DNA of 31,873 bases from contig JAWQFJ010000511.1 in NCBI GenBank assembly GCA_034096865.1, positions 7,501-39,373 on the forward strand, read 5' to 3'. Numbering within the stretch: the stretch's first letter is position 1; every line of letters begins with the position of its first letter. Made by a program: the position numbers and the translations under genes. Origin of the DNA: Theodoxus fluviatilis (Eukaryota > Mollusca > Gastropoda > Cycloneritida > Neritidae). Of this stretch, positions 1-31,336 are shown piece by piece. The notes below the pieces were generated by a model, which worked only from the letters and a program-made list of their open reading frames with translations, was not told the DNA's origin and made no database searches.

Positions 1-116
1 CACCTTTAACCCTCAATGCCTTTAACCCTCCACACATTTAACCCTCCACACCTCTAACCCTTGATGCCTTTAATCCTCCACACCTTTAACCGTTGATGTC
101 TTTAAGCCTTCACGCC
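1..116. repeat. 16-bp minisatellite, left part
   Basis: Tandem copies of a 16-bp unit close to TTTAACCCTCCACACC, with TTGATGCC variants. The same array resumes at 1514 after the inserted element. The + strand units contain almost no G. Confidence 0.9.
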
Positions 117-492
117 TGTGGCGAGATCACCCCCTCCCCCTTTTCACGTGAATGTATTGTATTTACTAACCTATGTTGTGTGAGTTAGTGTGGCCGCCAA
201 CCGTAATTATTTAGGCTACAATAGCGTTATATGACTCCTCAACAATAGCTCCACGGTGTGTGAGAGTTAGGAGTTGTCCCACTGCGTCTCTCTCTGCACA
301 ATTCGTAAGAAACGAGTGACTAGGAACACCGTGACTTGCTTTGCGTTTGCTTTGGACTGTTCTAGTGATTTTTGTGCTTAACGGTTTCGTTTAGCCTAGA
401 AAGGTTGATGAGCCGTGAAGCGCTGTCCGTCCATCCATATGTCGCCAACCGTGGAAAACTTTGTACACGCTTAAGTGCTGGCAAGTGGAATG

Positions 493-667
493 GGGACGTG
501 TGATTGGCCACCTTTCCAAAACTTGACTGAAGACACTTCCTGCGAATGACTACACCTTATATGGGGGACGTGTGATTGGACCGTGAGGAAAAATGGGCGT
601 GGCCTGAGTGTTCACATTGGATGAGAGAGCACAGGTTTCGAAGGCGTCTGAGCTTCGACTATATAAT
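493..667 (+). promoter_or_regulatory. Pol II promoter-like region of the LTR-like element
   Basis: Two exact copies of GGGACGTGTGATTGG (493-507 and 565-579, 72 bp apart), each holding an inverted CCAAT core (ATTGG). Then come GGGCGTGGCC (GC/CACCC-type box, about 595-604), another ATTGG near 616-620, and TATATAAT at 660-667. The order fits a Pol II core promoter firing to the right. No experimental start site is known. Confidence 0.5.
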
Positions 668-785
668 CCCCACCCTCCCTGTGGTCTGCGCAGGAAAACA
701 CCTTCAATGAATAAAGACCACCCCCATGGCTCCTCTCCCCCACACACAGCCAATGAGGAGTGAGGCGCTCGCCCCCTGGGTCAAG

Positions 786-1075
786 TTCAAGTCACCGTGC
801 TCTCCAGCTTATGCCCTGTTTGCAGGGCGAAGAGTCAAGTTACCGTGCTCTCCATCGTATGAAGCTACAAGCAAGTTTCTCCATCATCTGCCCTGTCTCC
901 TGTGCGAAGAGTCAAGTCACCGTGCTAACCAGTGCATGAAGTTACGGACAGGATTCTCCAGCGTCTGCCCTGTCTCCAGGGCAAAGGTTCAAGCCACTGA
1001 GCTAGCCAACACATGAAAATTACCGATGAGATTCTTCCACGTTCACCCGTTACCAGGGTGAAATTCACGTTCCGT
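786..1075 (+). repeat. Diverged 77-bp tandem repeat with hairpins
   Basis: Four diverged copies, recognised by CAAGT(C/T)ACCGTGCT and a following hairpin. Hairpin starts are at 813, 890, 967 and about 1044, an exact 77-bp spacing. Stems: GCCCTG/CAGGGC (813-828, perfect), a degenerate copy at 890-905, TGCCCTG/CAGGGCA (966-983, perfect), and TTCACCC/GGGTGAA (1042-1062, perfect). Confidence 0.7.
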
Positions 1076-1439
1076 CGGGGTTCGTCGTGCCTGCCGGCGC
1101 TCTGGTTGCCCCCTGCTCCCCTCCCCCCTTCCCCTCTCTCCCCACCTAGTGTGTTGACAGATCACGGCTACCTCGTTTCAGGACTACCTTCTCACTTGTT
1201 GACGGATGCAGTCTTCAAAGCAGATAAGTTCATTTTATTCGGTTGGTGAGCCATATTTATTCTGGGTTAGATATTGAATTGAATTATCATCATTCTCTGA
1301 TTATCATTATTAACCTTTAGTTATCTAGTTTCTTATTGTTATTGAGAGAAATTGAAGTGATTTGATTTTGACCTTTGTCAACACTGTTTATTTTGTCGTG
1401 TTACATCGTTTGATAGAATGACTGTGTGAGATAGTGTTG

Positions 1440-1508
1440 CTAGTTCGGCTGTGCGTGCGTGTGTTTCCCTAGACTTATTATTTAAAAGAACAAACCAAGC
1501 CGAACTAG
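1440..1508. repeat. 11-bp inverted repeat near the 3' end of the LTR-like element
   Basis: CTAGTTCGGCT at 1440-1450 and its exact reverse complement AGCCGAACTAG at 1498-1508, separated by 47 bp. The right arm lies 5 bp from the element's end. Confidence 0.75.
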
Positions 1509-1513
1509 TAACA

Positions 1514-3150
1514 GCGCCTTTAACCCTTGATGCCTTTAAACCCCCACGCCTGTAACTCTCCACACCTTCAACCCTTGATGCCTTTAAACCCCCACGCCTT
1601 TAACTCTCCACACCTTTAACCCTCCACACCTTTAACCCTCCACACCTTTAACCCTTCACACCTTTAACCCTCCACGCCTTTAACCCTTCACACCTTTAAC
1701 CCTTCACACCTTTAACCCTCCACACCTTTAACCCTCCACACCTTTAACCCTTCACACCTTTAACTCTCCACACCTTTAACCCTCCATGCCTTTAACTCTC
1801 CACACCTTTAACCCTCCACACCTTTAACCCTTCACACCTTTAACCCTCAATGCCTTTAACCCTCCACACCTTTAACCCTCCACACCTTTAACCCTCCACA
1901 CCTTTAACCCTCCACACCTTTAACTCTCCACACCTTTAACCCTCCACACCTTTAACCCTCCACACCTTTAACCCTTCACACCTTTAACCCTCCACGCCTT
2001 TAACCCTCCACACCTTTAACCCTCCACACCTTTAACCCTCCACACCTTTAACCCTCCACACCTTTAATCCTCCACACCTTTTACCCTCCATGCCTTTAAC
2101 CCTCCACACCTTTAACCCTCCACACCTTTAACCCTCCACACCTTTAACTCTCCACACCTTTAACCCTCCACACCTTTAACCCTCCACACCTTTAACCCTC
2201 CATGCCTTTAACTCTCCACACCTTTAACCCTCCACACCTTTAACCCTTCACACCTTTAACCCTCAATGCCTTTAACCCTCCATTCCTTTAACCCCCACGC
2301 CTTTTAACTCTCCACACCTTTAATCCTCCACACCTTTAACCCTTGATGCCTTTAAAACTCCACACCTTTAACCCTCCACACCTTTAACCCTTGATGCCTT
2401 TAACCCTCCACACCTCTAACCCTTGACACCTTTAACCCTTGATACCTTTCAATCCTCCACACCTTTAACCCTTGATGCCTTTAACTCTCCACATCTTTAA
2501 CCCTCCACACCTTTAACCCTTGATGCCTTTTACCCACCACACCTTTAACCTTCCACACCTTTAACCCTTCATACCTTTAACCCTCCACACCTTTAACCCT
2601 TGATGGCTTTAACCCTCCACACCTTTAACCCTCCACACCTTTAACCCTCCACACCTTTAACCCTCCACACCTTTAACCCTCCACACCTTTAACCCTTGAT
2701 GGCTTTAACCCTCCACGCCTTTAACCCTTAACACCTTTAACTCTTAACACCTTTAATCCTCCACACCTTTAACCCTTGATGGCTTTAACCCTCCACGCCA
2801 TTAATCCTTAACACCTTTAACCCTCCACGCCTTTAACCCTCCACGCCTTTAACCCTCCACACCTTTGACACTCCACACCTTTAACCCTTCACGCCTTTAA
2901 CCCTCCACGCCTTTAACCCTTAACATCTTTAACTCTCCACGCCTTTAACGCTTAATACATTTAACCCTCCACACCTTTAATCCTTGATGGCTTTAACCCT
3001 CCATGCCTTTAACCCTCCACACCTTTAACCCTCCACACCTTTAACTCTGCTCGCCTTTAACCCTGCTCGCCTTAAACCCTCCACGCTTTTAACCCTTGAT
3101 GCCTTTAAGTTTCACCCTCAATGCCTTTAACCCTCAATGCCTTTAACCTC
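1514..3150. repeat. 16-bp minisatellite, right part
   Basis: About 100 copies of the TTTAACCCTCCACACC unit, continuing the array at 1-116. Unit variants include TTGATGCC, TTCACACC and CCACGCC. The right end (2690-3150) is more diverged than the middle. No open reading frame of interest. Confidence 0.93.
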
Positions 3151-4027
3151 TACTGTTGTCTGCTTGTTTCCTTGCTTGTCATGAGAGCCTGCTGCCTGCC
3201 ATCTATTAACCCAGGAAGTTGAGAGGCCTCTACAGTTTTGGGTTTTTATTTATTCATTTATTAATTTATAATATTGTTATTTGGAAGAAGTACATTATCC
3301 CTCCAGGTTTACTGGAGGTCCTCACAGCTTTATCTGTCTGTGTGTGTGTGTGTGTGTGTGTGTGCCTGTCAGTCCCAACTTAACGGCTGATATCTCAAAA
3401 ACTACTGGACGGATTTCCTTGACATTTTGCACACTTACTGGAAGTTAGGTCCGATTAAATGTATCAAATTTTCAAAATCGAGGTTTGAAAAGAAAGTGAC
3501 TTTTTGTACGTTTTGGTGTTGCAAAGAAGGCAAGGGAGGGAACTCTGTCCTGACTTAAGGGAAGTTTGGCATGTGTGACGTGATCATTTGATGTCGAATA
3601 AAACGACGTAATTTTGAGGAGATTGGACATTGATGAAGGAGAAAGAAGGATTTTTTTATCCCTCCAATGCCAAAACCTGGAGGTTCAGCGCCAGCGGTTT
3701 TTACCATTAAACCCTCTCAACATTTGCCATGTTATGATCACATCTCACCAAAGCAAGCTATCCAGTAGCCTTAATGGAATAATCTACCACTCCTAGCACT
3801 GGTGAGGCACACACTTAGAAAATGAAATAATCAAATGGATATGAAATAGTGGGGGTGTGGGGAATGCAGAATGGAGATGAAATATTTATTAGATATTTGG
3901 ACAATCCTTTTCTGAAATGCATTCATTTTATTCTTTTCTAATGATACTGGATGTAGAATTCCATTTTTTCAGCTATGCTGAATACAAACTTGTGTTTTGC
4001 TTCTTGCACTTGGAGGAATTTGTAGAG
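3151..4027. other. Gene-free upstream sequence with (TG)n
   Basis: A (TG)n tract at 3339-3364 is followed by sequence (about 3375-3560) beginning with CTCAAAAACTACTGGACGG. From memory that phrase recurs beside microsatellites in invertebrate genomes and may mark a dispersed repeat (not verified). The rest is AT-rich. No N-terminal GLUT exon was recognised. Confidence 0.4.
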
Positions 4028-4118
4028 TTAACAGACAGAATCACACACACTGACAGATTCACACACACTGACAGATTCACACACACAGACAGAATCACAC
4101 ACATTGACAGATTCACAG
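4028..4118. repeat. Short tandem repeat, ~18-bp unit
   Basis: About five imperfect copies of GACAGATTCACACACACT, with GACAGAATCACACACA variants. Confidence 0.8.
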
Positions 4119-4144
4119 CACAGAATTGCAGCAAGTATGGCATT

Positions 4145-4260
4145 GTCAAGGTATCTAAATAAACCAAAATTTGTTCCACCCCAGGGATAGAACCAGACAC
4201 CATTCTGTGAACCCAAGTCAGTATTGACTCTGGCACAGTTTGCAAAAAATGCGTAATAGA
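4145..4260 (-). mobile_element. SINE-like dispersed repeat copy 1
   Basis: On the - strand this reads GGTTCTATCCCTGGGGTGGA and then TGGTTTATTTAGATA. It matches 4947-4990 on the + strand closely. GGTTCTATCCC resembles a tRNA B box (GGTTCRANTCC), suggesting a tRNA-derived SINE. No A box or clear ends could be assigned. Confidence 0.35.
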
Positions 4261-4555
4261 CTTGACCCTTTACATTACAGCATTGCACCAAAAATAGTTC
4301 GTTCTGATACTATTTTTCCTCCCTTTTTACAGAAATCATTCAGATGTCAAAACTTGTTTCCATTTCAACCACAAACATTTTATTGTATCGAATAAACGCC
4401 TCAATAAGAGTAAGTTATGAGTCTTGCGCGAAATAGTCTTAAAACTACTTTAATGGCATATGTCATGGAGCAGATTGGCTGTCCCACAAGCCTCTTGTGT
4501 GACCCCCTCATGCATATTTCAGACGAAAACCTTCCAACACGTGATGTCAACTGGG

Positions 4556-4590
4556 CTAGAGACACTTTCGCCAGTAGGCGAAGTCTCTAG
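4556..4590. repeat. Strong hairpin (inverted repeat)
   Basis: CTAGAGAC (4556-4563), a 3-nt bulge, TTCGCC (4567-4572), a 4-nt loop, then GGCGAA (4577-4582) and GTCTCTAG (4583-4590). This gives 14 perfect pairs. A second, weaker stem CACATTG/CAATGTG lies just downstream (about 4621-4642). Confidence 0.75.
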
Positions 4591-5324
4591 TGAACTAGAA
4601 TGCCAGGACACTGCACCTCTCACATTGCCAAACCCCAATGTGTGAAGGATTATACTTGGTGAATATCTACAATGCACCTACCCTCTGTGTGACTGCATTA
4701 GCTTTTTGGCTCAACATCTACAACGTGCCAAATCAAAAACAAAAAGTATTTACAGGAACTTCCCTTCCCCTCCATCTAGTCTGAAACATACCAGTTCATG
4801 GCAGCCCATTGCCCAGAACTCTCCCCTCTTGCATGAGTATATGGTCAGCCCCACAACCTCTACTCACTTGTTGAAACCATGTCTTTTGACATGCAGAGAA
4901 AGGCGAGCATGCCTTGGGGTTTGATGATGTGCAAGGCACAGTGCTGTGGTTCTATCCCTGGGATGGGGAAAATCTGGGTTTATTTAAATATATGTAGAGT
5001 TAACAATTATGAAATTTTGAACATAATTGTGAAAAGAGATAGTAATTATTCCTTGTTGAGTACTTTCACTGCCAACTCAGAAAGTTACAGCTGTTACCGA
5101 TTATCTTGGCTCCTTTGGTCAGATAGAAGTCTGTAGGTCACAATTAGTGAAATTCAAAACAATTCATGCATACTATTGGCTGTTGATTTACAACAGCGAT
5201 GATTAGAATTTGTATGACTATATCCCAAGTCACTGAGGGCAAATGTAAGGATCGTTCTTGACCCGAGAGATTTGTTCTGTAGAGAGAGCTGACCACTGAC
5301 ACCGTGCTGGCTGCCTGTCCACAG
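4591..5324. other. Upstream intron sequence, SINE-like copy 2
   Basis: Mostly unremarkable sequence leading to the acceptor at 5324. Positions about 4930-4990 (+) hold the second SINE-like copy, GGTTCTATCCCTGGGATGGG then TGGGTTTATTTAAATA, inverted relative to the copy at 4145-4260. No coding exon was seen. Confidence 0.45.
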
Positions 5325-26861
<21,537 letters not shown>

Positions 26862-27330
26862 GAGTGACACAGAGAGAGAGAAACAGACAGACAGACACAC
26901 ACATATGCACGCATACACACATGCAGGCAGGCAGGCAGGCAGCAGACAGACCAACAGAGAGAGAGAGACACAGAGACAGACAGAGACACACACACAGACA
27001 CACAGAGTGACAGACATAAACACACAGACATAAACACACAGACATAGACTGAGAGACAGGCATAGACTTTAAAAACTGACAGAGACAGACAGACTGACAC
27101 AGACAGATAAACAGACATAAAAGGTGTGGTTTTATGTAGAGACTTATCACCTATTCATGGGTCTCAAACACCTTTACACTTTACGTACACATGTGCGCGC
27201 GCACACACACACAGGCATACACCTGCACAAAGGCATACATATGCACACACACACACACACACACATAGAGAGGCATGCATACACACACACACGCAGGCCC
27301 ACACACAGACACACACACACGCACTCAAGA
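26862..27330. repeat. CAGACA and CA repeats in the 3' UTR/flank
   Basis: GAGA, CAGACA, GGCA and CACA units start within about 10 bp of the stop codon and run to ~27115. After the dispersed repeat copy (27120-27184), CA-rich repeats continue to ~27330. No AATAAA was found directly downstream of the stop; CATAAA occurs at several places (e.g. near 27115). Confidence 0.88.
27120..27184 (+). repeat. Dispersed repeat, copy 2
   Basis: Same orientation and order of blocks as 5481-5540: AAAGGTGTGGTTTTA, TATCACCTATTCATG, GGTCTCAAACACCTTTACAC. Confidence 0.6.
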
Positions 27331-27641
27331 TGACCATATATTCAGGCAGACAGACAAGTAAAAGTGCGAGTGGAGAAACTGGAATGAGTGAATCAAACCA
27401 TTTTCTTTCCAAGTGTCAGGAAGATACCTGAAAGGTGGAAAGACTGGCATGTCATGTGAGCAAACTGAGAAAGTGTGACTGATGACCAAAGCCATGTTGG
27501 CCAGTCTTCCATTTGCCTGGGGCCAACCACTGCAACTGTTTTGTCTCTTCCATCTGCTTTGCATGAAGACTCTAGACTTGAAAAATATATTTGCTACTTG
27601 GTAGATGGACCTCTGCTCTCATGCAGAAAGCACAAATGGGT
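27331..27641. other. Flanking sequence, no gene seen
   Basis: Unique-looking sequence between the CA repeats and the 20-bp minisatellite. No coding potential or regulatory site recognised. Confidence 0.5.
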
Positions 27642-29776
27642 GGGCCTTTCATGCCCCCATAGGGCTGTTTATGCTCTGATAGGGATTTCATGACCCACCA
27701 GTGGGTCTTTCATGCCCCCATTCAGCCTTTCATGCCCCAATTATCCCTTTCATGCCCCCATTATCCCTTTCATGCCCCCATTAGACCTTTCATGCCCCCA
27801 TTAGACCTTTCATGCCCCCATTAGGCCTTTCATGCCCCATTATCCTTTTCATGCCCCCATTATCCCTTTCATGCCCTCATTATCCCTTTCATGCCCCCAT
27901 TATCCCTTTCATGCCCCCATTATCCCTTTCATGCCCCCATTATCCCTTTCATGCCCCCATTAGGCCTTTCACGCCCCCATTCGACCTTTCATGCCCCCAT
28001 TATCCCTTTCATGCCCCCATTAGACCTTTCATGCCCCCATTAGACCTTTCATGGCTTCATTAGGCCTTTCATGCCCCCACATGCCCCCATTATCCCTTTC
28101 ATGCCCCCATTATCCCTTTCATGCCCCCATTATCCCTTTCATGCCCCCATTAGGCCTTTCATGCCCCCATTAGACCTTTCATGGCTTCATTAGGCCTTTC
28201 ATGCCCCCCATTAGACCTTTCATGGTTTCATTAGGCCTTTCATGCCCCCATTAGACCTTTCATGGCTTCATTAGGCCTTTCATGCCCCCATTATCCCTTT
28301 CATGCCCCCATTAGACCTTTCATGGCTTCATTAGGCCTTTCATGCCCCCATTATCCCTTTCATGCCCCCATTAGACCTTTCATGCCCCCATTAGACCTTT
28401 CATGGCTTCATTAGGCCTTTCATGCCCCCATTAGGCCTTTCATGTCCCCATTAGACTGTTCACGCCCCCATTATCCCTTTCATGCCCCCATTAGGCCTTT
28501 TATGCCCCATTAGGCCTTTCTGCCCCCATTATCCCTTTCATGACCCCATTAGGCCTTTCTGCCCCCATTATCCCTTTCATGCCCCCATTATCCCTTTCAT
28601 GCCCCCATTAGGCCTTTCATGCCCCCATTATCCCTTTCATGCCCCCATTAGGCCTTTTATGCCCCATTAGGCCTTTCTGCCCCCATTATCCCTTTCATGC
28701 CCCCATTAGGCCTTTTATGCCCCATTAGGCCTTTCTGCCCCCATTATCCCTTTCATGCCCTCATTACACCTTTCATGCCCCCATTAGACCTTTCATGGCT
28801 TCATTAGGCCTTTCATGCCCCCATTAGGCCTTTCATGCCCCAATTAGGCCTTTCATGTCCCCATTAGACTGTTCACGCCCCCATTAGGCCTATCATACCC
28901 CCATTATACCTTTCATGCCCCCATTAGGCCTTTTATGCCCCATTAGGCCTTTATGCCCCCATTATCCCTTTCATGCCCCCATTATCCCTTTCATGCCCCC
29001 ATTAGGCCTTTCATGCCCCCATTAGACCTTTTATGCCCCATTAGGCCTTTATGCCCCCATTATCCCTTTCATGCCCCCATTAGACCTTTCATGGCTTCAT
29101 TAGACCTTTCATGCCCCCATTAGGCCTATCATGCCCCCATTAGACCTTTCATGCCCCCATTAGGCCTATCATACCCCCATTATGCCTTTCATGCCCCCAT
29201 TAGGCCTTTCATGGTTTCATTAGGCCTTTTATGCTATATTGGGCCTTTTATGCTCCCACTATCCCTTTCATGCCCCCATTGGGCCTTTTATGCTCCATTG
29301 GGCCTTTATGCCTCCAATAGACCTTTCACATCCCCATTAGGCCTATCGTGTCCCCATTAGACCTTTCATGCCCCCATTAGACCTTTTATGCCAGCATTAT
29401 TCCGTTCACGCCCCCAGTAGGCCTATCACGCCCCCATTAGGCCTATCATGCCCCCATTAGGCCTATCATGCCCCCATTAGGCCTATCATGCCCCCATTAG
29501 GCCTATCATGTCCCAATTAGGCCTTTTATGCCCCCATTCATCCTTTCATGCCCCCATTAGACCTTTCATGCCCCCATGATTCCGTTCACGCCCCCAATAG
29601 GCCTATCACGCCCCCATTAGGCCTATCACGCCCCATTAGGCCTATCATGCCCCCATTAGGCCTAGCATGCACCCATTAGGCCTATCATGTCCCAATTAGG
29701 CCTTTCACGCCCCAATTAGGCCTTTCATGCCCCCATTCAGCCTTTCACACCCCCAGTGGGATTTTTACGCCCCCAC
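27642..29776. repeat. 20-bp minisatellite, ~107 copies
   Basis: Unit CCTTTCATGCCCCCATTAGG with TTATC, TTAGAC, ATGGCTTCATT and ATGCCCCATT variants. Higher-order blocks are evident (TTAGAC + GGCTTC + TTAGGC recurring at 28030-28420). The right end (29200-29776) is more diverged, with CCTATCATG variants. Confidence 0.97.
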
Positions 29777-29961
29777 CACCTGATGTTACTTGGCTGACAA
29801 GGACTGGACGTGGTTGTAGAACATGTCCAAAGAGGAAACTTCTTGCAATGAGAAAAAAGACGCTGTGTGCTGCTAAGTCACAAAACGTGCATCTTTCTGC
29901 TCGCTGCGTCCAGCAGATTACCTCACCCTCCCTGGGGGTAACACAGGGCACTTTGCTGGGA
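29777..29961. other. Spacer between two minisatellites
   Basis: About 185 bp of ordinary sequence; nothing recognised. Confidence 0.5.
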
Positions 29962-31142
29962 CTGCAATAAAGGTCATTACAGCACCTCGCTGTACAGCCT
30001 GAACGAGTTGCTGCGATAAAGGTCATTACAGCACCTTGCTGTACAGCCTGAACGAGTTGCTGCGATAAAGGTCATTACAGCACCTCGCTGTACAGCCTGG
30101 ATGAGTTGCTGCAATAAAGGTCATTACAGCACCTCGCTGTACAGCCTGAACGAGTTGCTGCGATATAGGTCATTACAGCACCTTGCTGTACAGCCTGAAC
30201 GAGTTGCTGCGATAAAGGTCATTACAGCACCTCGCTGTAGAGCCTGAATGAGTTGCTGCGATAAAGGTCATTACAGCACCTCTCTGTACAGCCTGAACGA
30301 GTTGCTGCAATAAAGGTCAGTACAGCACCTCTCTGTACAGCCTGAACGAGTTGCTGCAATAAAGGTCATTACAGCACCTCTCTGTACAGCCTGAACGAGT
30401 TGCTGCAATAAAGGTCATTACAGCACCTCTCTGTACAGCCTGACCGAGTTGCTGCGATAAAGGTCATTACAGCACCTCGCTGTACAGCCTGACCGAGTTG
30501 CTGCGATAAAGGTCATTACAGCACCTCACTGTACAGCCTGAACGAGTTGCTGCGATAAAGGTCATTACAGCACCTCTCTGGACAGCCTGAACGAGTTGCT
30601 GCGATAAAGGTCATTACAGCACCTCGCTGTACAGCCTGGATGAGTTGCTGCGATAAAAGGTCATTACAGCACCTTGCTGTACAGCCTGAACGAGTTGCTG
30701 CGATAAAGGTCATTACAGCACCTCTCTGTACAGCCTGAACGAGTTGCTGCGATAAAGGTCATTACAGCACCTCTCTGAACAGCCTGAACGAGTTGCTGCG
30801 ATAAAGGTCATTACAGCACCTCTCTGTACAGCCTGAACGAGTTGCTGCGATAAACGGTCATTACAGCACCTCGCTGTACAGCCTGAACGAGTTGCTGCGA
30901 TAAAGGTCATTACAGCACCTCGCTGTACAGCCTGAACGAGTTTGCTGCAATAAAGGTCATTACAGCACCTCGCTGGACAGCCTGGCATGAGTTGCTGCGA
31001 TAAAGGATCATTACAGCACCTCGCTGTACAGCCTGAACGAGTTTGCTGCGATAAAGGTCATTACAGCACCTCTCTGTACAGCCTGAACGAGTTGCTGTGA
31101 TAAAGGTCATTACAGCACCTCTCTGTACAGCCTGGATGAGTT
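29962..31142. repeat. 49-bp minisatellite with polyadenylation-like hexamers, ~24 copies
   Basis: Unit: GC(G/A)ATAAAGGTCATTACAG, then CACCTCGCTGTACAGCCTG and AACGAGTTGCT. Period measured at 29971 and 30020. About six copies read AATAAA, the rest GATAAA. Many copies hold the perfect palindrome GCTGTACAGC. It is unrelated to the 49-bp array at 13250. Confidence 0.97.
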
Positions 31143-31299
31143 CTGTCCAAGAAGCTGGGCTACTTGAAAAGGGATTACACGTGTGCTATTCATGCGTCGT
31201 CCTTTGCTTGATGAGCTGATATAAAAGGAGTAATCTGTGTAAAATAAGCGTTTGTTTTCTCGTATCTTTCTGTCATTTCGGTGGTGGTGGTTGCAGGTG

Positions 31300-31336
<37 letters not shown>

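Larger units (their letters stand above)
117..1513 (+). mobile_element. LTR-like insertion (putative solo LTR)
   Basis: A 1.4-kb block of unrelated sequence interrupts the 16-bp minisatellite. It starts TGTGGCGAG and ends CTAGTAACA, i.e. TGT...ACA ends as in LTRs. The flanking 5 bp are ACGCC (112-116) and GCGCC (1514-1518), a possible target duplication with one mismatch. Inside are promoter-like elements with a TATA box (660-667) and AATAAA at 710-715. No gag or pol sequence is present, so if this is a retrotransposon trace it is a solo LTR. The very short TATA-to-AATAAA distance and the ~800-bp part after it are unusual; a non-autonomous element of another class is possible. Orientation follows the TATA/AATAAA order. 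Confidence 0.5.

Noticed and set aside
726..1249. Two ORFs inside the LTR-like element
   Set aside because: No motifs, short, and they run through the diverged 77-bp repeats.
1514..3150. Telomere-like repeat (TTAACCCT in each unit)
   Set aside because: The unit is 16 bp and only contains a rotation of the telomeric hexamer; no CCCTAA tandem runs.
27812..29360. Met/Pro/Leu/Ser/Cys-rich ORFs
   Set aside because: Translations of the 20-bp minisatellite.
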